The position numbers and the translations under genes were made by a program. From Lactococcus allomyrinae (GTDB lineage: Bacteria > Bacillota > Bacilli > Lactobacillales > Streptococcaceae): a stretch of 64,000 nucleotides of DNA. How positions within the stretch are numbered: position 1 is the first letter of the stretch; the number at the start of each line of letters is the position of its first letter. A model generated the notes under the pieces. The model was not told the origin of the DNA and searched no databases. It was given only the letters and a program-made list of their open reading frames with translations. The DNA is taken from contig NZ_CP032627.1 of assembly GCF_003627095.1 (NCBI RefSeq), positions 1,364,001-1,428,000 on the forward strand, read 5' to 3'. Of this stretch, positions 8,928-18,484 are shown piece after piece.

Positions 8928-9854
8928 TTAGTTAGATGATAAGCTTGATGAAGTTTGTGTAAATTGTGAGAAAAGATTTGAGAATGCTGTTTCTTTCACA
9001 GTAACATTATACTTTTTCAAGTAAGAAGCAATCACACCACTAACATACGTTGTATCAGACTCTTTTTGAGATTTGATGACATCTTGAAGTTCTTTTTTAT
9101 ACTTATTCATGTCAGTACCTTTGTCAGATGTTTTAACCATCTCAACGATATAATATGAAGTAGAACCAGTAGACGCATCAGAGGCTTCAATAACATCTGA
9201 AAATTCACCATTCTTCAACTTGAAAGCTGCTGTTTGAACTTCCGCTGGTACTGTTGTTGAAGTTGAATTAAACGTTATTTTGCTTGAAGCATTTGTTTTC
9301 TCAAAACTTGCTTTACCAGCATCGTCTTTCTTTGCTGCTGCTAATGCTTTAGTTGCAGCATCTTTTGATGTTTCAGAAACCACATAAGCAGTCACGTCTG
9401 GGTGATAAGTTTTCCATGCTGCTTCAAGATTTGCTTTTGTATATTGTGTTGTCTTGATATCATGGTCAATCGCTGCTTGTTCAAGCATTTGAGTACGCAT
9501 ATATGGCGTAAAGCTCGCCTCTGTCAATCCTTGTTGTTGCAAGGCTGAAGAGAATTGGTCGCCGTATTGACTTTTAATATCCTTAACTTGAGCTGCAACT
9601 TTTTTATCTGTCACTTCTTTCCCAAACTCTTTGCTAAAAATTTTATCAAAAGTTAAGTTTTGGAGTAAAGTGTTTGTTGGTTGCGATGGAAATTCTTTTG
9701 CTTCGTTATAGAGGTCCGACACACGAATCGTGTCACCTTTCATGGTAATAATATCTTTGCTCGCTGAGTCATTGTTTGAACAACCCGAAAGTGTCACGAG
9801 TGCAGCACCTGCGAAAACTGTAGCAATAGCTAAACTGAGTTTTTTGAATTTCAA
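8928..9854 (-). CDS. prsA: PrsA/PmpA-type foldase lipoprotein (parvulin family)
   Basis: Membrane-anchored chaperone that helps secreted proteins fold outside the cell. The 308-residue protein has a signal peptide ending in LSGC with Cys25 as lipid anchor, an N-terminal chaperone region (residues ~30-135) and a parvulin-like region (~140-250), then a Ser/Thr-rich tail. The usual parvulin HIL strand is replaced by AYVVSE, so prolyl isomerase activity is doubtful, as in lactococcal PmpA/PrtM. Start is a TTG with GGGGAG nine bases upstream. It precedes the alaS T-box, an order also known in other lactococci and streptococci. Confidence 0.88.
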   Translation of the reverse strand: MKFKKLSLAIATVFAGAALVTLSGCSNNDSASKDIITMKGDTIRVSDLYNEAKEFPSQPTNTLLQNLTFDKIFSKEFGKEVTDKKVAAQVKDIKSQYGDQFSSALQQQGLTEASFTPYMRTQMLEQAAIDHDIKTTQYTKANLEAAWKTYHPDVTAYVVSETSKDAATKALAAAKKDDAGKASFEKTNASSKITFNSTSTTVPAEVQTAAFKLKNGEFSDVIEASDASTGSTSYYIVEMVKTSDKGTDMNKYKKELQDVIKSQKESDTTYVSGVIASYLKKYNVTVKETAFSNLFSQFTQTSSSLSSN

Positions 9855-9997
9855 AATATTCTCCCCTACATGATGACCGAGTAGCCACTTCGGTCTAAAA
9901 TCATTAATTTATTTTTAACTTGTTGTAATTATAACATAAAAAGTTAAATAAAACTTTATTTATGCAAAGTTTCAATTTTTGTCATATTCCCAAGGGT

Positions 9998-10693
9998 TCA
10001 ACGACATTTTATCATCAATAAACCATCTCCTAGCGGAAGAACGCTCGTTATATATTTAGGGTTATCAAACACTTCATCAAATAGTCTACGTAATCCCCGC
10101 TCTAGGGCACGTTGTGTTCTCTTAATTTCCATGATAGGGACTAATATTTCGCCTGCCTGAAAGATATCATCCATCAAGATAACTCCATTATTAGATAACA
10201 AATCTAATGCATTTGGCAGAAATTCGATATATTTTGATTTCGCTGAATCCATAAAAATAATGTCATATTTTTTATGTTCATCTCTTTTCAAAACCGATAA
10301 AACGTCAGCAGCATCTCCTTCTTTAAGGATAATCTGATGACGAGAATCATATTTTTCGAGATTTTCTTTTGCCAAAGCAATCATTTCAGGATTTCGATCA
10401 ATTGTTACAATCTCAGCACTAGGAGCAGCTTCTGCCATCATAAGTGCTGAAAAACCAATGGCTGTCCCGACTTCCAGAATACGTTTAGGCTGCATAATAC
10501 TAATCAGCATTTGAAAATAAGTCACAGTTTCATGCGGAATTACAGGAATATTGTTTTCTTTAGCAAATGTCAGAACTTTTGTAATATCTCCACTCAACTG
10601 TGTTTGGCTTCTGCGCATCCAGTCAACGAGTTCTGGTTTTACAACTGGACGATTCATCATTGGATTACTTGTACGTTTATAGGTTTCAACCAC
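9998..10693 (-). CDS. SAM-dependent O-methyltransferase (YrrM/CCoAOMT-like)
   Basis: Predicted S-adenosylmethionine-dependent methyltransferase of 231 residues. The Rossmann motif ILEVGTAIGFSALMMAEA binds SAM, VTIDRNPEM holds the acidic ribose contact, and DIIFMDSAKSKY is motif IV with the metal/catalytic aspartate seen in caffeoyl-CoA O-methyltransferase relatives. The chosen GTG start at 10693 has AAAGGAAA upstream; an ATG 11 codons later is possible. It lies in a same-strand run pepF, ANT(6)-like, this gene, foldase, alaS. Its bacterial substrate is not known; a tRNA hydroxyuridine role is described for some relatives. Confidence 0.85.
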   Translation of the reverse strand: MVETYKRTSNPMMNRPVVKPELVDWMRRSQTQLSGDITKVLTFAKENNIPVIPHETVTYFQMLISIMQPKRILEVGTAIGFSALMMAEAAPSAEIVTIDRNPEMIALAKENLEKYDSRHQIILKEGDAADVLSVLKRDEHKKYDIIFMDSAKSKYIEFLPNALDLLSNNGVILMDDIFQAGEILVPIMEIKRTQRALERGLRRLFDEVFDNPKYITSVLPLGDGLLMIKCR

Positions 10694-10713
10694 GAATTAA
10701 TGGTTTCCTTTCT

Positions 10714-11547
10714 TTATTCATTGTTTTTTATCATATTCAGATAAGCTCTCATTCCATCTTCATCAGACTGTGCATAAGTAAAATTCAACCGTTTTCCAAC
10801 ATCATTTGCCAACAGATGAAAAAGGTCACAGGCAGTAAAAATTGCTTGCCACGAATTTTTTTCATCTTCTGCTGATAAATATGTTTTTTTATAAGATTCA
10901 TAGAGTTCATCAGGAAGATAGGATTTAATATGCTTTCCCCACATTCCCGTTGTTAATTCAAAGTTATGCTGTACTGCAATAAACCAGTCTAACATGGTTT
11001 CTAATTCTAAATGAACTGTTTCCATATACATTCGCATTGTATATGAGAGCTGCTGGCGCTTTATTCCTTTTGCTACATTGTTTAGACACCACCAAAATTC
11101 ATTACAAGATGCTGCATATTCCGCTTCTGTCGGTTTTTTTATCCAATACCCTTTGTCGTTTGATAAAGAAATTTCTTTTAAAATATTATCTTTATCAAGT
11201 AATGGAATGGTTAGTGTGTCTTCCCCAAAGCTATTTTTTTCCTTATTTTCAATTTGTAAGTCAATTCTGACACCATCCTGAAAAAGCATCAACCACGCGT
11301 GGTGGGTGTCAGGTCTGGGAGAATGAGGTTCTTGGATAATTAAAGGAGTACCAAAATTCTGGGGAAATTTTTTGTCTTCAATAAATGAACTAATTTCTGT
11401 GACAATATAAACAATATCATAGTCTTGATATTTATCACCATTTATGCTGGGATTTGCTCTTGAACCATTCAGATAAACTGCTCGTATGCGTTCATCAGAT
11501 TGCGCAATTCCTAAAACTAACTCCATCATTTCTTGTTCTTTTCTCAT
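10714..11547 (-). CDS. ANT(6)-like nucleotidyltransferase (AadE family)
   Basis: 277-residue protein of the streptomycin 6-adenylyltransferase family. The N-terminal nucleotidyltransferase site is seen in YLNGSRANPS and DYDIVYIV, and the helical C-terminal half contains WWCLNNVAKGIKRQQL, as in AadE/ANT(6). The usual length is about 285-300. It has a good AAGGAG site and lies between pepF and the O-methyltransferase on the same strand with no mobile element nearby, so it looks like a resident chromosomal family member rather than a fresh resistance import. Whether it modifies streptomycin cannot be told from sequence. Confidence 0.8.
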   Translation of the reverse strand: MRKEQEMMELVLGIAQSDERIRAVYLNGSRANPSINGDKYQDYDIVYIVTEISSFIEDKKFPQNFGTPLIIQEPHSPRPDTHHAWLMLFQDGVRIDLQIENKEKNSFGEDTLTIPLLDKDNILKEISLSNDKGYWIKKPTEAEYAASCNEFWWCLNNVAKGIKRQQLSYTMRMYMETVHLELETMLDWFIAVQHNFELTTGMWGKHIKSYLPDELYESYKKTYLSAEDEKNSWQAIFTACDLFHLLANDVGKRLNFTYAQSDEDGMRAYLNMIKNNE

Positions 11548-11680
11548 GACTACTCCTTAAACCTCGCTTTCCTATCTTATACTAGTTCCTTTTAGAAATT
11601 GAGCTGTATTAAGTTGTTGTTTTGTTAGTTTTTATAACAAATTAACTGTAATATTTTAAGATATAAATTTGATTATTAAT

Positions 11681-13474
11681 TCATTTTTTTACAAGGGTTT
11701 CAAATTCTTTTAGGCGCTTTTCAAAAAGCTGGAATGAACTTTCAAGATACTCTGCGGATGTCATGTCAACGCCTGCTTTAGCAATAACATCTAATGGATA
11801 AGCGGATGAACCTGCTTTAAGATAATTCAAATATTTTTCACGATTTTCTGTCGTTCCGTGAACAATTTTTTCTGCAAGATAGGTCGCAGCTGCAAACCCT
11901 GTAGAATATTGGAAAACATAGAAATTATAGTAAAAATGTGGAATTCTTGCCCATTCATACTGAATCTCTAAATTTTCTTCTGCTTTTAAGCCATAATATT
12001 TTTCGTTTAATTTTCCATAAGTATCATTCATAAACTCACTCGTGAGAACTTGACCTTTAGCATCTGCTTCGTGAATCATCTGCTCAAACTCGGCAAATTG
12101 CGCTTGACGATAAATTGTTCCTCGGAAACTATCCAGCCAATGATTAAGTAAGGCAAACCGTTCTTTATCATCTTCTGTTTCATTGAGTAATGTTTCAGTC
12201 AAAATATTTTCATTTGTGGTTGAAGCAATCTCAGCTAAAAAAATCGGATAATCACCGTAAACATAGGGCTGGTTTTCACGTGTAAATGTACTGTGCATGG
12301 AATGTCCCATCTCATGCACCAGTGTAAACAGGTCATCCAATGTTTCTTGCCAGTTAAGTAACATGAAAGCATTTGTATCATAAGACCCACCTGAATAAGC
12401 GCCTGAGCGTTTTCCTACATTTTCACATACATCAATCCAACGTTCATCAAAAGCTCTTTTTACACGTTTGGTATAATCTTCTCCAAAAATTGCTAGTACT
12501 TCTTGTGCCTTTTTTACCCCATCTTCATAGTTAAATTTATAGTCTAATGTTGATAATGGTGTATAGATATCATACATTTTTAAATCTGAAAGATTCAAGA
12601 TTTCTTTGCGAAGTACAATATAACGGTGTAATAAAGGTAAATATTTATTGACTGTTTCAATAAGAACATCGTAAACTTTTTCTGGTACAAAATTTTCTGC
12701 TAAAGCTGCTTCCCGTGCTGATGAATAGCCTCGTACTTCTGCATTGAAATTATGAACTTTCACATTAGTTTGTAAGGTTTTAGCATAAGTATGTTGATAT
12801 TGTTCATAGTTACTATAAAGCGCTTTATAAGCATTTTTACGAGCAGTTCTATCCTTACTTTCCATAAGCGAAATATAATTCCCATGAGTCAGTTGAATTT
12901 CTTTACCTGACTCATCTTTTACTTGTGGAAAGCGGACATCTGCATTATCAAATACTTCAAATATTTCTGCACCACTACCAAAAATTTCTCCTGCGGATGC
13001 GAGAAGTTTTTCCTCTTTTTGGGTCAGAATATGAGCTTTTTTGGTAAACAATCGTTCAAAATAATGTTGATATTTTTTTAATTGTGGCTCGTCTAATAAT
13101 AATTTTTGATAATTTTCAGTTGTTAACGCTAGAAATTCTGGTTCATAGAAGGAAAATGCTTCACCAAATTTTGCGTAAAGTGTTGTAGCTTTTGCTTGAT
13201 ATTCTTGGTACTTTGCAGCTCTAGTGTCTTGGTCATTTTTCATAGAAGCGTAGACGTAGAGCTTTTCCACATCTCTTGAGATTGAGAGCATGGTCGCTGT
13301 TATCTCATTCAAAGTTGCTGCGTTATCTAATAAATGCCCTACAAAATCTGCTTCTGCATCCTCAATATTGCCTGTAACACAATCTAACTCTTCTTCCCAA
13401 GCCTCATCTGTTGAAAAAATCGTTGTTAAATCCCAAGTCAATTGTTCTAGAATTTCAGTTCTTTCTTTAACCAT
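11681..13474 (-). CDS. pepF: Oligoendopeptidase F
   Basis: Cytoplasmic M3-family zinc metallopeptidase that cuts oligopeptides. At 597 residues it matches PepF length. The zinc motif HEMGHS (in [13 protein letters not shown]) lies near residue 385, with the third ligand glutamate in the following EIAST helix. The C-terminal YQYSTG-type substrate pocket appears as [21 protein letters not shown] precedes the ATG. In streptococci and lactococci it is commonly next to coiA; here a HAD phosphatase gene lies between the two. Confidence 0.96.
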   Translation of the reverse strand: MVKERTEILEQLTWDLTTIFSTDEAWEEELDCVTGNIEDAEADFVGHLLDNAATLNEITATMLSISRDVEKLYVYASMKNDQDTRAAKYQEYQAKATTLYAKFGEAFSFYEPEFLALTTENYQKLLLDEPQLKKYQHYFERLFTKKAHILTQKEEKLLASAGEIFGSGAEIFEVFDNADVRFPQVKDESGKEIQLTHGNYISLMESKDRTARKNAYKALYSNYEQYQHTYAKTLQTNVKVHNFNAEVRGYSSAREAALAENFVPEKVYDVLIETVNKYLPLLHRYIVLRKEILNLSDLKMYDIYTPLSTLDYKFNYEDGVKKAQEVLAIFGEDYTKRVKRAFDERWIDVCENVGKRSGAYSGGSYDTNAFMLLNWQETLDDLFTLVHEMGHSMHSTFTRENQPYVYGDYPIFLAEIASTTNENILTETLLNETEDDKERFALLNHWLDSFRGTIYRQAQFAEFEQMIHEADAKGQVLTSEFMNDTYGKLNEKYYGLKAEENLEIQYEWARIPHFYYNFYVFQYSTGFAAATYLAEKIVHGTTENREKYLNYLKAGSSAYPLDVIAKAGVDMTSAEYLESSFQLFEKRLKEFETLVKK

Positions 13475-13668
13475 ATTGTCATTTCTCTTTCTCAGTTTCT
13501 ATATCACTTTAATCATATTTTCCTAGCGGAGAAGATACTGTCTAAATCTTAGCTTTTAGATAGTACTAGATTTTTTTATTATAGCATTATCCACAGTTTA
13601 ATGTTTATTTTCTGGAGGAATTCATACTAGACTGATTTTAAATCGGCGCTCAAAAAGTGGAAGATTTT

Positions 13669-14535
13669 TTAGTTAATGTCAGTATAGTTTAGAATTTCAT
13701 CAAAAATAAATTTTCCAACGCCACCTTCGTTGCAACTTAAAGTAGTTTTGTGGCTTTTGTTTTTTACTGTGTCAGATGCATTTGCTACCGCCACTGCTAC
13801 ATCAACTGTTTCAAACATTGTTAAATCATTTTCTCCATCACCTATTCCAAAACTTAAGTCATAAGGTAATTTTTCAAGATAAGAGCGTATTGCAGCTCCT
13901 TTTGTACTGAGAGGATTGACGATCTCAAGTGTTTTTATGAATGATGTGAAAACGTAAGTGTCTTTGATAGTTAATCTCTCTCTAAGGATTTCATGTTTTT
14001 TGTCGCTTGCTTCCATTAGCTCAATTTTTACGATTGTCCGCTCTGGATATGTTTCAAAAAATCCAATAATATCTTCAACGTGATAACATTGCTCTTTGAA
14101 ATACTCTGTTTTATAATCCATCAGCAGTCTTCCTTGATGTCCCATGAAACTCAGACTGTCGCGGAGTTTTTGCAGATGCACCTCATATTTCTCTACAGGT
14201 TGAATCACCACCTCAGTGTCAGTGTGGATAAAATAAAGAATATTTTCTTCATCCAAAATAGGCAAAAGACGCCGCAAAGTTTCTATTGATAGACAATTGC
14301 TATAAGTCGGAAATTGCCCTCTTGCTTTAAAACCTGCGCCATTTCCGAAGATGACATCACAATCTAGTCCAATCTCTTGCTCCATTTGCTCAACAAGTCC
14401 AATACCACGACCTGTTACAAATACGAAATGGTCACCTGCTTCTTGAAGTCTTTTAACTGCATCTATATTTATTTGAGGAACAGGTACGCCTAAATCTTGA
14501 AAAGTTCCATCTACATCCGAAAAAACAATATTCAT
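13669..14535 (-). CDS. HAD-superfamily phosphatase, Cof/IIB type
   Basis: 288-residue Cof-type hydrolase that probably dephosphorylates sugar phosphates or related metabolites. Motif I is FSDVDGTF with the nucleophile and acid aspartates, motif II is VFVTGRG, and motif IV is FGIGDGENDLTMFETV. The alpha/beta cap between motifs II and III assigns it to subclass IIB. AGGAG precedes the ATG. It sits between coiA and pepF, which are adjacent in several related genomes, so it may have been inserted. Substrate unknown. Confidence 0.87.
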   Translation of the reverse strand: MNIVFSDVDGTFQDLGVPVPQINIDAVKRLQEAGDHFVFVTGRGIGLVEQMEQEIGLDCDVIFGNGAGFKARGQFPTYSNCLSIETLRRLLPILDEENILYFIHTDTEVVIQPVEKYEVHLQKLRDSLSFMGHQGRLLMDYKTEYFKEQCYHVEDIIGFFETYPERTIVKIELMEASDKKHEILRERLTIKDTYVFTSFIKTLEIVNPLSTKGAAIRSYLEKLPYDLSFGIGDGENDLTMFETVDVAVAVANASDTVKNKSHKTTLSCNEGGVGKFIFDEILNYTDIN

Positions 14536-14660
14536 ACTTTCTCCTACCTTTTCATCAAAACAATTATCTTATAATTCATTATGAACAAACACTTTGCTTG
14601 ATGTTGTAATTTTTAGTTGTAGCACTATAAAAAATAGACTATCCACTTGAATAATCTTTT

Positions 14661-15653
14661 CTATTTTGCCTTTGTTTCATTGTTAACTTCTTTTATTATA
14701 GCATAGAAACGAGGTGGATAGAGCTTGTTTCGCGGATTTTTTTTGAAATTTTCTAAAAAATTTTGATAGTAGGGCACTAAATTTTGTGTAATTTGTGTGA
14801 AATTTGCTGATGAAATCTTGTCATCACTGACAGAAAGTAAATTGAGTCCTGGTGGCGCGATATAAGGTTTGTCAAAGTTTTCTGTCAGTAAATTTTTCCC
14901 TTGCTGATAATATTTTTCTTGAATTTCCAACCATTTCGTTGACCGATGAAAGAGTTGTTGTCTGACAAAATGAAAAAGCCCTCTGTCAGCACTGACAGGT
15001 AATGACAATGGAGCTTGTGCGGAAAAAGGCTGGCGCAAATGTGTCAACAGTTCTCCGTGACCAAATAATATTTCTTCTGTTAAATGTAAAATGTTGCCCC
15101 TCAAGTCCTGATGAATCAATGATTTTAATCTTAATTTTTTTCGTTCTAAATCAAGTTCCCAGAAATAAAATCCTCGATTTTCAGAAAAATACATCAAATT
15201 TTTTTGGAGTTCTGTCAGTTGATGACTCAGCCATAATTTCTTTCCCATTAGCCAAATCACTGAATAACCATGAGTTTGATAGTTTTCTGTTCGTTCTTTT
15301 AGGCGTTTGAGCGAAAGAGAGGAACATTGAACTTCTATTGCAATTTTATCGTTAACCAGCAAATCAGGGGTTTGTTTTAACTCCGGAAGATATTTTTCTA
15401 CTTCCACTTTTTCGGACTTTTTGAACCAACGATAGAGTATCTTCTTTAATGTTAAATGTTGCACAGACTCATTTTCAGTCCACGATTCACAATTTTGTAA
15501 AGTTTTGTGCGCAAAATGTGTAATTTTTATATTTCCATTTTTCAAGACAACTTCTGTTTTGCAAGCAGGACAAAAGTATTGCCCAGTCAGTTCTTCTGGA
15601 GAACTTTCTAATAAGTTAACCAGTTTATTTTTTTCATCAATTGCTGTCAGCAT
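14661..15653 (-). CDS. coiA: Competence protein CoiA
   Basis: Competence-induced nuclease-like protein that supports recombination after DNA uptake. The N-terminal region has YFCPACKTEVVL and ITHFAHK (Cys/His zinc-type ends). The nuclease core is VNDKIAIEVQCSSLSLKRL with the E-x-Q pair near residue 110. At 330 residues it is full length. A CTGTCAGCACTGACAG palindrome is in frame at 14983-14998 and encodes VSAD. The ATG has no Shine-Dalgarno; TTTTCGTATA lies seven bases upstream and might be a competence sigma-factor box, though it is not the streptococcal TACGAATA. More palindrome copies lie just upstream. Confidence 0.9.
   Translation of the reverse strand: MLTAIDEKNKLVNLLESSPEELTGQYFCPACKTEVVLKNGNIKITHFAHKTLQNCESWTENESVQHLTLKKILYRWFKKSEKVEVEKYLPELKQTPDLLVNDKIAIEVQCSSLSLKRLKERTENYQTHGYSVIWLMGKKLWLSHQLTELQKNLMYFSENRGFYFWELDLERKKLRLKSLIHQDLRGNILHLTEEILFGHGELLTHLRQPFSAQAPLSLPVSADRGLFHFVRQQLFHRSTKWLEIQEKYYQQGKNLLTENFDKPYIAPPGLNLLSVSDDKISSANFTQITQNLVPYYQNFLENFKKNPRNKLYPPRFYAIIKEVNNETKAK
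14983..14998. repeat. Palindrome CTGTCAGCACTGACAG inside coiA
   Basis: Perfect 16-base copy within the coiA reading frame. On the coding strand it is read GTC AGT GCT GAC, giving VSAD. Confidence 0.85.
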
Positions 15654-15695
15654 ACTATCATATACGAAAATACTGACAGATTGTCACCAAAAAAA

Positions 15696-15713
15696 CTGTC
15701 AGTACACTGACAG
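15696..15713. repeat. Palindrome CTGTCAGTACACTGACAG upstream of coiA
   Basis: Inverted repeat with four-base TACA core in the coiA / DUF218 spacer. Runs of A on its left read as TTTTTTT on the minus strand, so it may end the DUF218 transcript. Another half-site lies at 15672-15679. Confidence 0.7.
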
Positions 15714-15766
15714 AATATTTTAGGATGAAATTCGATTGTTTTTCACAGCTCTTAATGAATGCGAAC

Positions 15767-16846
15767 TCAGTTCCTATTATAATGCTGCATCAGAACAACA
15801 ACAATAGCAAAAATGATGAAACTTCCGACAATGACGGCAACCCAAATCATATGTTTTTTCTTTTCAGAGTTAAGAACAGCAATAAATTCACGAATGAAGG
15901 CGGGAACACGATAATACATCGCCGTTTTTCCACCACGTCCTCCTTGCGCTTCTAGACCAATCTGAGCTGCAAATAAAGCAGCACGGAAGACATGATAATC
16001 TGAAGTGAAAAATAGAAATTTATCTTTCAAAAGTTTGTCGGAAAAGACTAGATTTTCGTAAGTTGTTCGAGATTGATTTTCAAGTAGTGTGCGCTCAAAT
16101 GGAAATCCCAGCGTTTCAACGGCATATTTTTGCATGGCTTGTGCTTCTGAGATTTTCTCGTCTGGTCCTTGACCTCCTGAAAACACCAAAATTGTCTGTT
16201 CATCACGTACTGCATCTACAGCAGCACGAATTCGATTGCCGAGCAATTTCCCAACATGCTCTCCCTGAATGAGTCCTGCACCAAGCACGACATAGTAAGG
16301 CGCTGTCATTTTTCTCACTCGCCTGCCATATACCCAGCTTGATAAAAAGAAAATACCAAATTGCCAAGCCAAATAAATAGACAAGATGGGATATACAAAA
16401 CTCAGAATGTGTAACCAAAGCCAACTTTCTGGTAGTTTCCCAACCGAAAGATAAAGAAAATCAATACCAATAAAGAAAAGAACGACAATAGGCAACAATA
16501 AATTTGAAACAGATTTTGATTCTCTTCGCCACATTTTTATGGTCAAAACTACAATCGCAATGGGAATAACAAAACCTAACACCAAAGGAGTAATCGCAAA
16601 CAAGACTGCTTCAATAGATAACAAAACAAGACCGATACTGTTTCGTTGCTCTGAAAATACAATAAACGAACCCAAAACACCATTCAATGTTATCCATAAA
16701 AAAATAATATAAAAAAAGGATAATCTTCCCAAGCGCAATGTTCTTAAATCTTTCAAGCGCTTTATTTTCCACCAAAAAACGAAAGTGATACTCCCAAAAA
16801 ATAACGTCAAAATTACGCCAATAATAAATAATCCAAAATCTTCCAT
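15767..16846 (-). CDS. DUF218/YdcF-family membrane protein
   Basis: About 360 residues: five or six membrane helices in the first ~170, then a DUF218 (YdcF/SanA/ElyC-like) domain with YVVLGAGLIQGEHV, LVFSGGQGPDEKISEAQAM and SRTTYENLVFSD. A further helix closes the C-terminus. Some relatives affect envelope polysaccharide handling and barrier function; the reaction is not known. I prefer the ATG at 16846, since TGTTAAAAT ends exactly six bases upstream and no Shine-Dalgarno is present; an in-frame ATG lies two codons earlier. It is monocistronic between coiA and the purine permease. Confidence 0.82.
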   Translation of the reverse strand: MEDFGLFIIGVILTLFFGSITFVFWWKIKRLKDLRTLRLGRLSFFYIIFLWITLNGVLGSFIVFSEQRNSIGLVLLSIEAVLFAITPLVLGFVIPIAIVVLTIKMWRRESKSVSNLLLPIVVLFFIGIDFLYLSVGKLPESWLWLHILSFVYPILSIYLAWQFGIFFLSSWVYGRRVRKMTAPYYVVLGAGLIQGEHVGKLLGNRIRAAVDAVRDEQTILVFSGGQGPDEKISEAQAMQKYAVETLGFPFERTLLENQSRTTYENLVFSDKLLKDKFLFFTSDYHVFRAALFAAQIGLEAQGGRGGKTAMYYRVPAFIREFIAVLNSEKKKHMIWVAVIVGSFIIFAIVVVLMQHYNRN

Positions 16847-16980
16847 GAGCATATTTTAACATATTTTTAATCACATTATGACAAAATTCATTAAAAAATT
16901 ACTAACAAGAAAATTGTAAATAAAAAAATTCTGTCAATTCAATGCGCTTGATATAAGGATTGAATCAATCAGATAAAAAA

Positions 16981-17001
16981 CCGGTTAGCAAAGCTAACCG
17001 G
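16981..17001 (-). terminator. Terminator of purine permease
   Basis: Perfect nine-base stem CCGGTTAGC / GCTAACCGG with an AAA loop, followed on the minus strand by TTTTTT. Beside it, at 17003-17020, is an intergenic palindrome copy TTGTCAGTATACTGACAG. Confidence 0.92.
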
Positions 17002-17002
17002 C

Positions 17003-17020
17003 TTGTCAGTATACTGACAG
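17003..17020. repeat. Palindrome TTGTCAGTATACTGACAG
   Basis: TATA-core copy of the palindrome family between the permease stop and its main terminator. The transcript would carry two hairpins in a row. Confidence 0.8.
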
Positions 17021-17045
17021 AATATTCATAAGTATAATTTTGAGC

Positions 17046-18467
17046 TTACAAAGCAGCTAAAACCGCAAAGTTAATGATAAACAAGATAGCAACTACCCAA
17101 ATAACAGGTTTTACTTCTTTCACTTTTCCATTGAACAGTTTAACAAAGATGAACGTAATAAATCCAGCGGCAATCCCGTAAGAGATTGAATATCCAAGTC
17201 CCATAAATACAGAAGCAAAGAAAGCAGGAATTGCTTCGCCAAGGTCGCTCCATTTAATCTCAGTAAATGAACTCAGCATCATCATCCCAACAATGATAAG
17301 AATAGGTGCAGTCGCTTGAGAGGGTACAATAGCAAGAAGCGGCAAGAATAAGCTTGAAATAGCAAACATTACAGCCACCACAACCGAAGTCAAACCAGTA
17401 CGTCCTCCCGCACCAATACCAGCGGCAGATTCAACATAAACTGTTGTATTTGATGTACCAAAGATTGCCCCAATTGGAGTTGCAATCATATCAGCAAACA
17501 AAGCTTTATCCATCTTAGATGAGAAACCATGACTATTTTCCATATCTTTAAGGTCTTCATCTGTAAAGATACCCGTTGCACGACCTGTACCAATAAATGT
17601 ACCGATTGGGTCAAAGATTGACGTCAATGAAAAGGCAAGGACAGTCATCAAAACTTCAACAATACGTGAAGAATCAGAGAATAAACTCCCAAAACCTTTA
17701 GGGCCAAAAGCAGCACCAAATGTTGTTCCCATTTGATCAACGGCAGTTCCAAGATTATTTTGTGCAAACAATGTATGCACATCAATCTTAACTACACCAG
17801 TCAAAATAGCAAGAATCGTTGTAACCAAAATAGAAAGTAAAATTCCTGCCTTCCATTTACGAAGAACGAAGAACATTGTTACAACAATCCCAACAAGTGC
17901 AATCAAAACACCAGGATTATTAAAAGTCACAAGTCCAGGCACAATTGATGAATTAGCTGTAATCGTACCGTGTTCATTTGTATAAGTCCCAGGGTCAGCG
18001 ATAAATTGCAAGATACCAGCATTTTTAATCCCGATATAAGCGATGAAAATACCAATCCCACCACCAATAGCGTGTTGCAAAGCCTCAGGAATACCAAGAA
18101 TAATTGCTTTACGAATAGATGTAAACGTAATAATAATATTAACCACACCACAGATGAAAACCATAGCCAACGCTTCTTGCCAAGTATATCCAAGACTCAA
18201 TACAACAGTATAAGCAAAGAAAGCATTGAGGCCCATTCCTGGAGCAAGTGCATAAGGGACATTAGCAATCAAGCCAATCGCAAGTGTACCAACAATAGAT
18301 GCCAAGATTGTTGCCAAGAATACCGCTTGTACGGGCATCCCTGTTGACCCCAAGATTTGTGGATTCACAAAGAGGATGTAGCTCATGGCAAAGAATGTTG
18401 TCAATCCAGCCATAATTTCACGGCCAACTGTAGTGCCGTTTTCTTCAAGTTTAAATAACTTGTTCAC
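17046..18467 (-). CDS. Purine permease, NCS2/AzgA family (PbuG/PbuO-like)
   Basis: Proton-linked nucleobase importer, likely for guanine, hypoxanthine or adenine. The 473-residue protein opens with the family hallmark REIMAGLTTFFAMSYILFVNP and has about twelve or more membrane segments. The ALAPGMGLNAFF and GTSNTTVYVESAAGI segments match the AzgA/PbuG substrate site. Start is a GTG with AAGGAG nine bases upstream. A PurBox about 350 bases upstream suggests PurR control together with purine synthesis genes. I see no purine riboswitch in the long leader. Substrate within the purines is uncertain. Confidence 0.92.
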   Translation of the reverse strand: MNKLFKLEENGTTVGREIMAGLTTFFAMSYILFVNPQILGSTGMPVQAVFLATILASIVGTLAIGLIANVPYALAPGMGLNAFFAYTVVLSLGYTWQEALAMVFICGVVNIIITFTSIRKAIILGIPEALQHAIGGGIGIFIAYIGIKNAGILQFIADPGTYTNEHGTITANSSIVPGLVTFNNPGVLIALVGIVVTMFFVLRKWKAGILLSILVTTILAILTGVVKIDVHTLFAQNNLGTAVDQMGTTFGAAFGPKGFGSLFSDSSRIVEVLMTVLAFSLTSIFDPIGTFIGTGRATGIFTDEDLKDMENSHGFSSKMDKALFADMIATPIGAIFGTSNTTVYVESAAGIGAGGRTGLTSVVVAVMFAISSLFLPLLAIVPSQATAPILIIVGMMMLSSFTEIKWSDLGEAIPAFFASVFMGLGYSISYGIAAGFITFIFVKLFNGKVKEVKPVIWVVAILFIINFAVLAAL

Positions 18468-18484
18468 GAAAAATTTCTCCTTTT

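Noticed and set aside
15173-15190. ATTTTCAGAAAAAT, similar to a CodY box, in coiA
   Set aside because: It lies well inside the coding region and away from any promoter.
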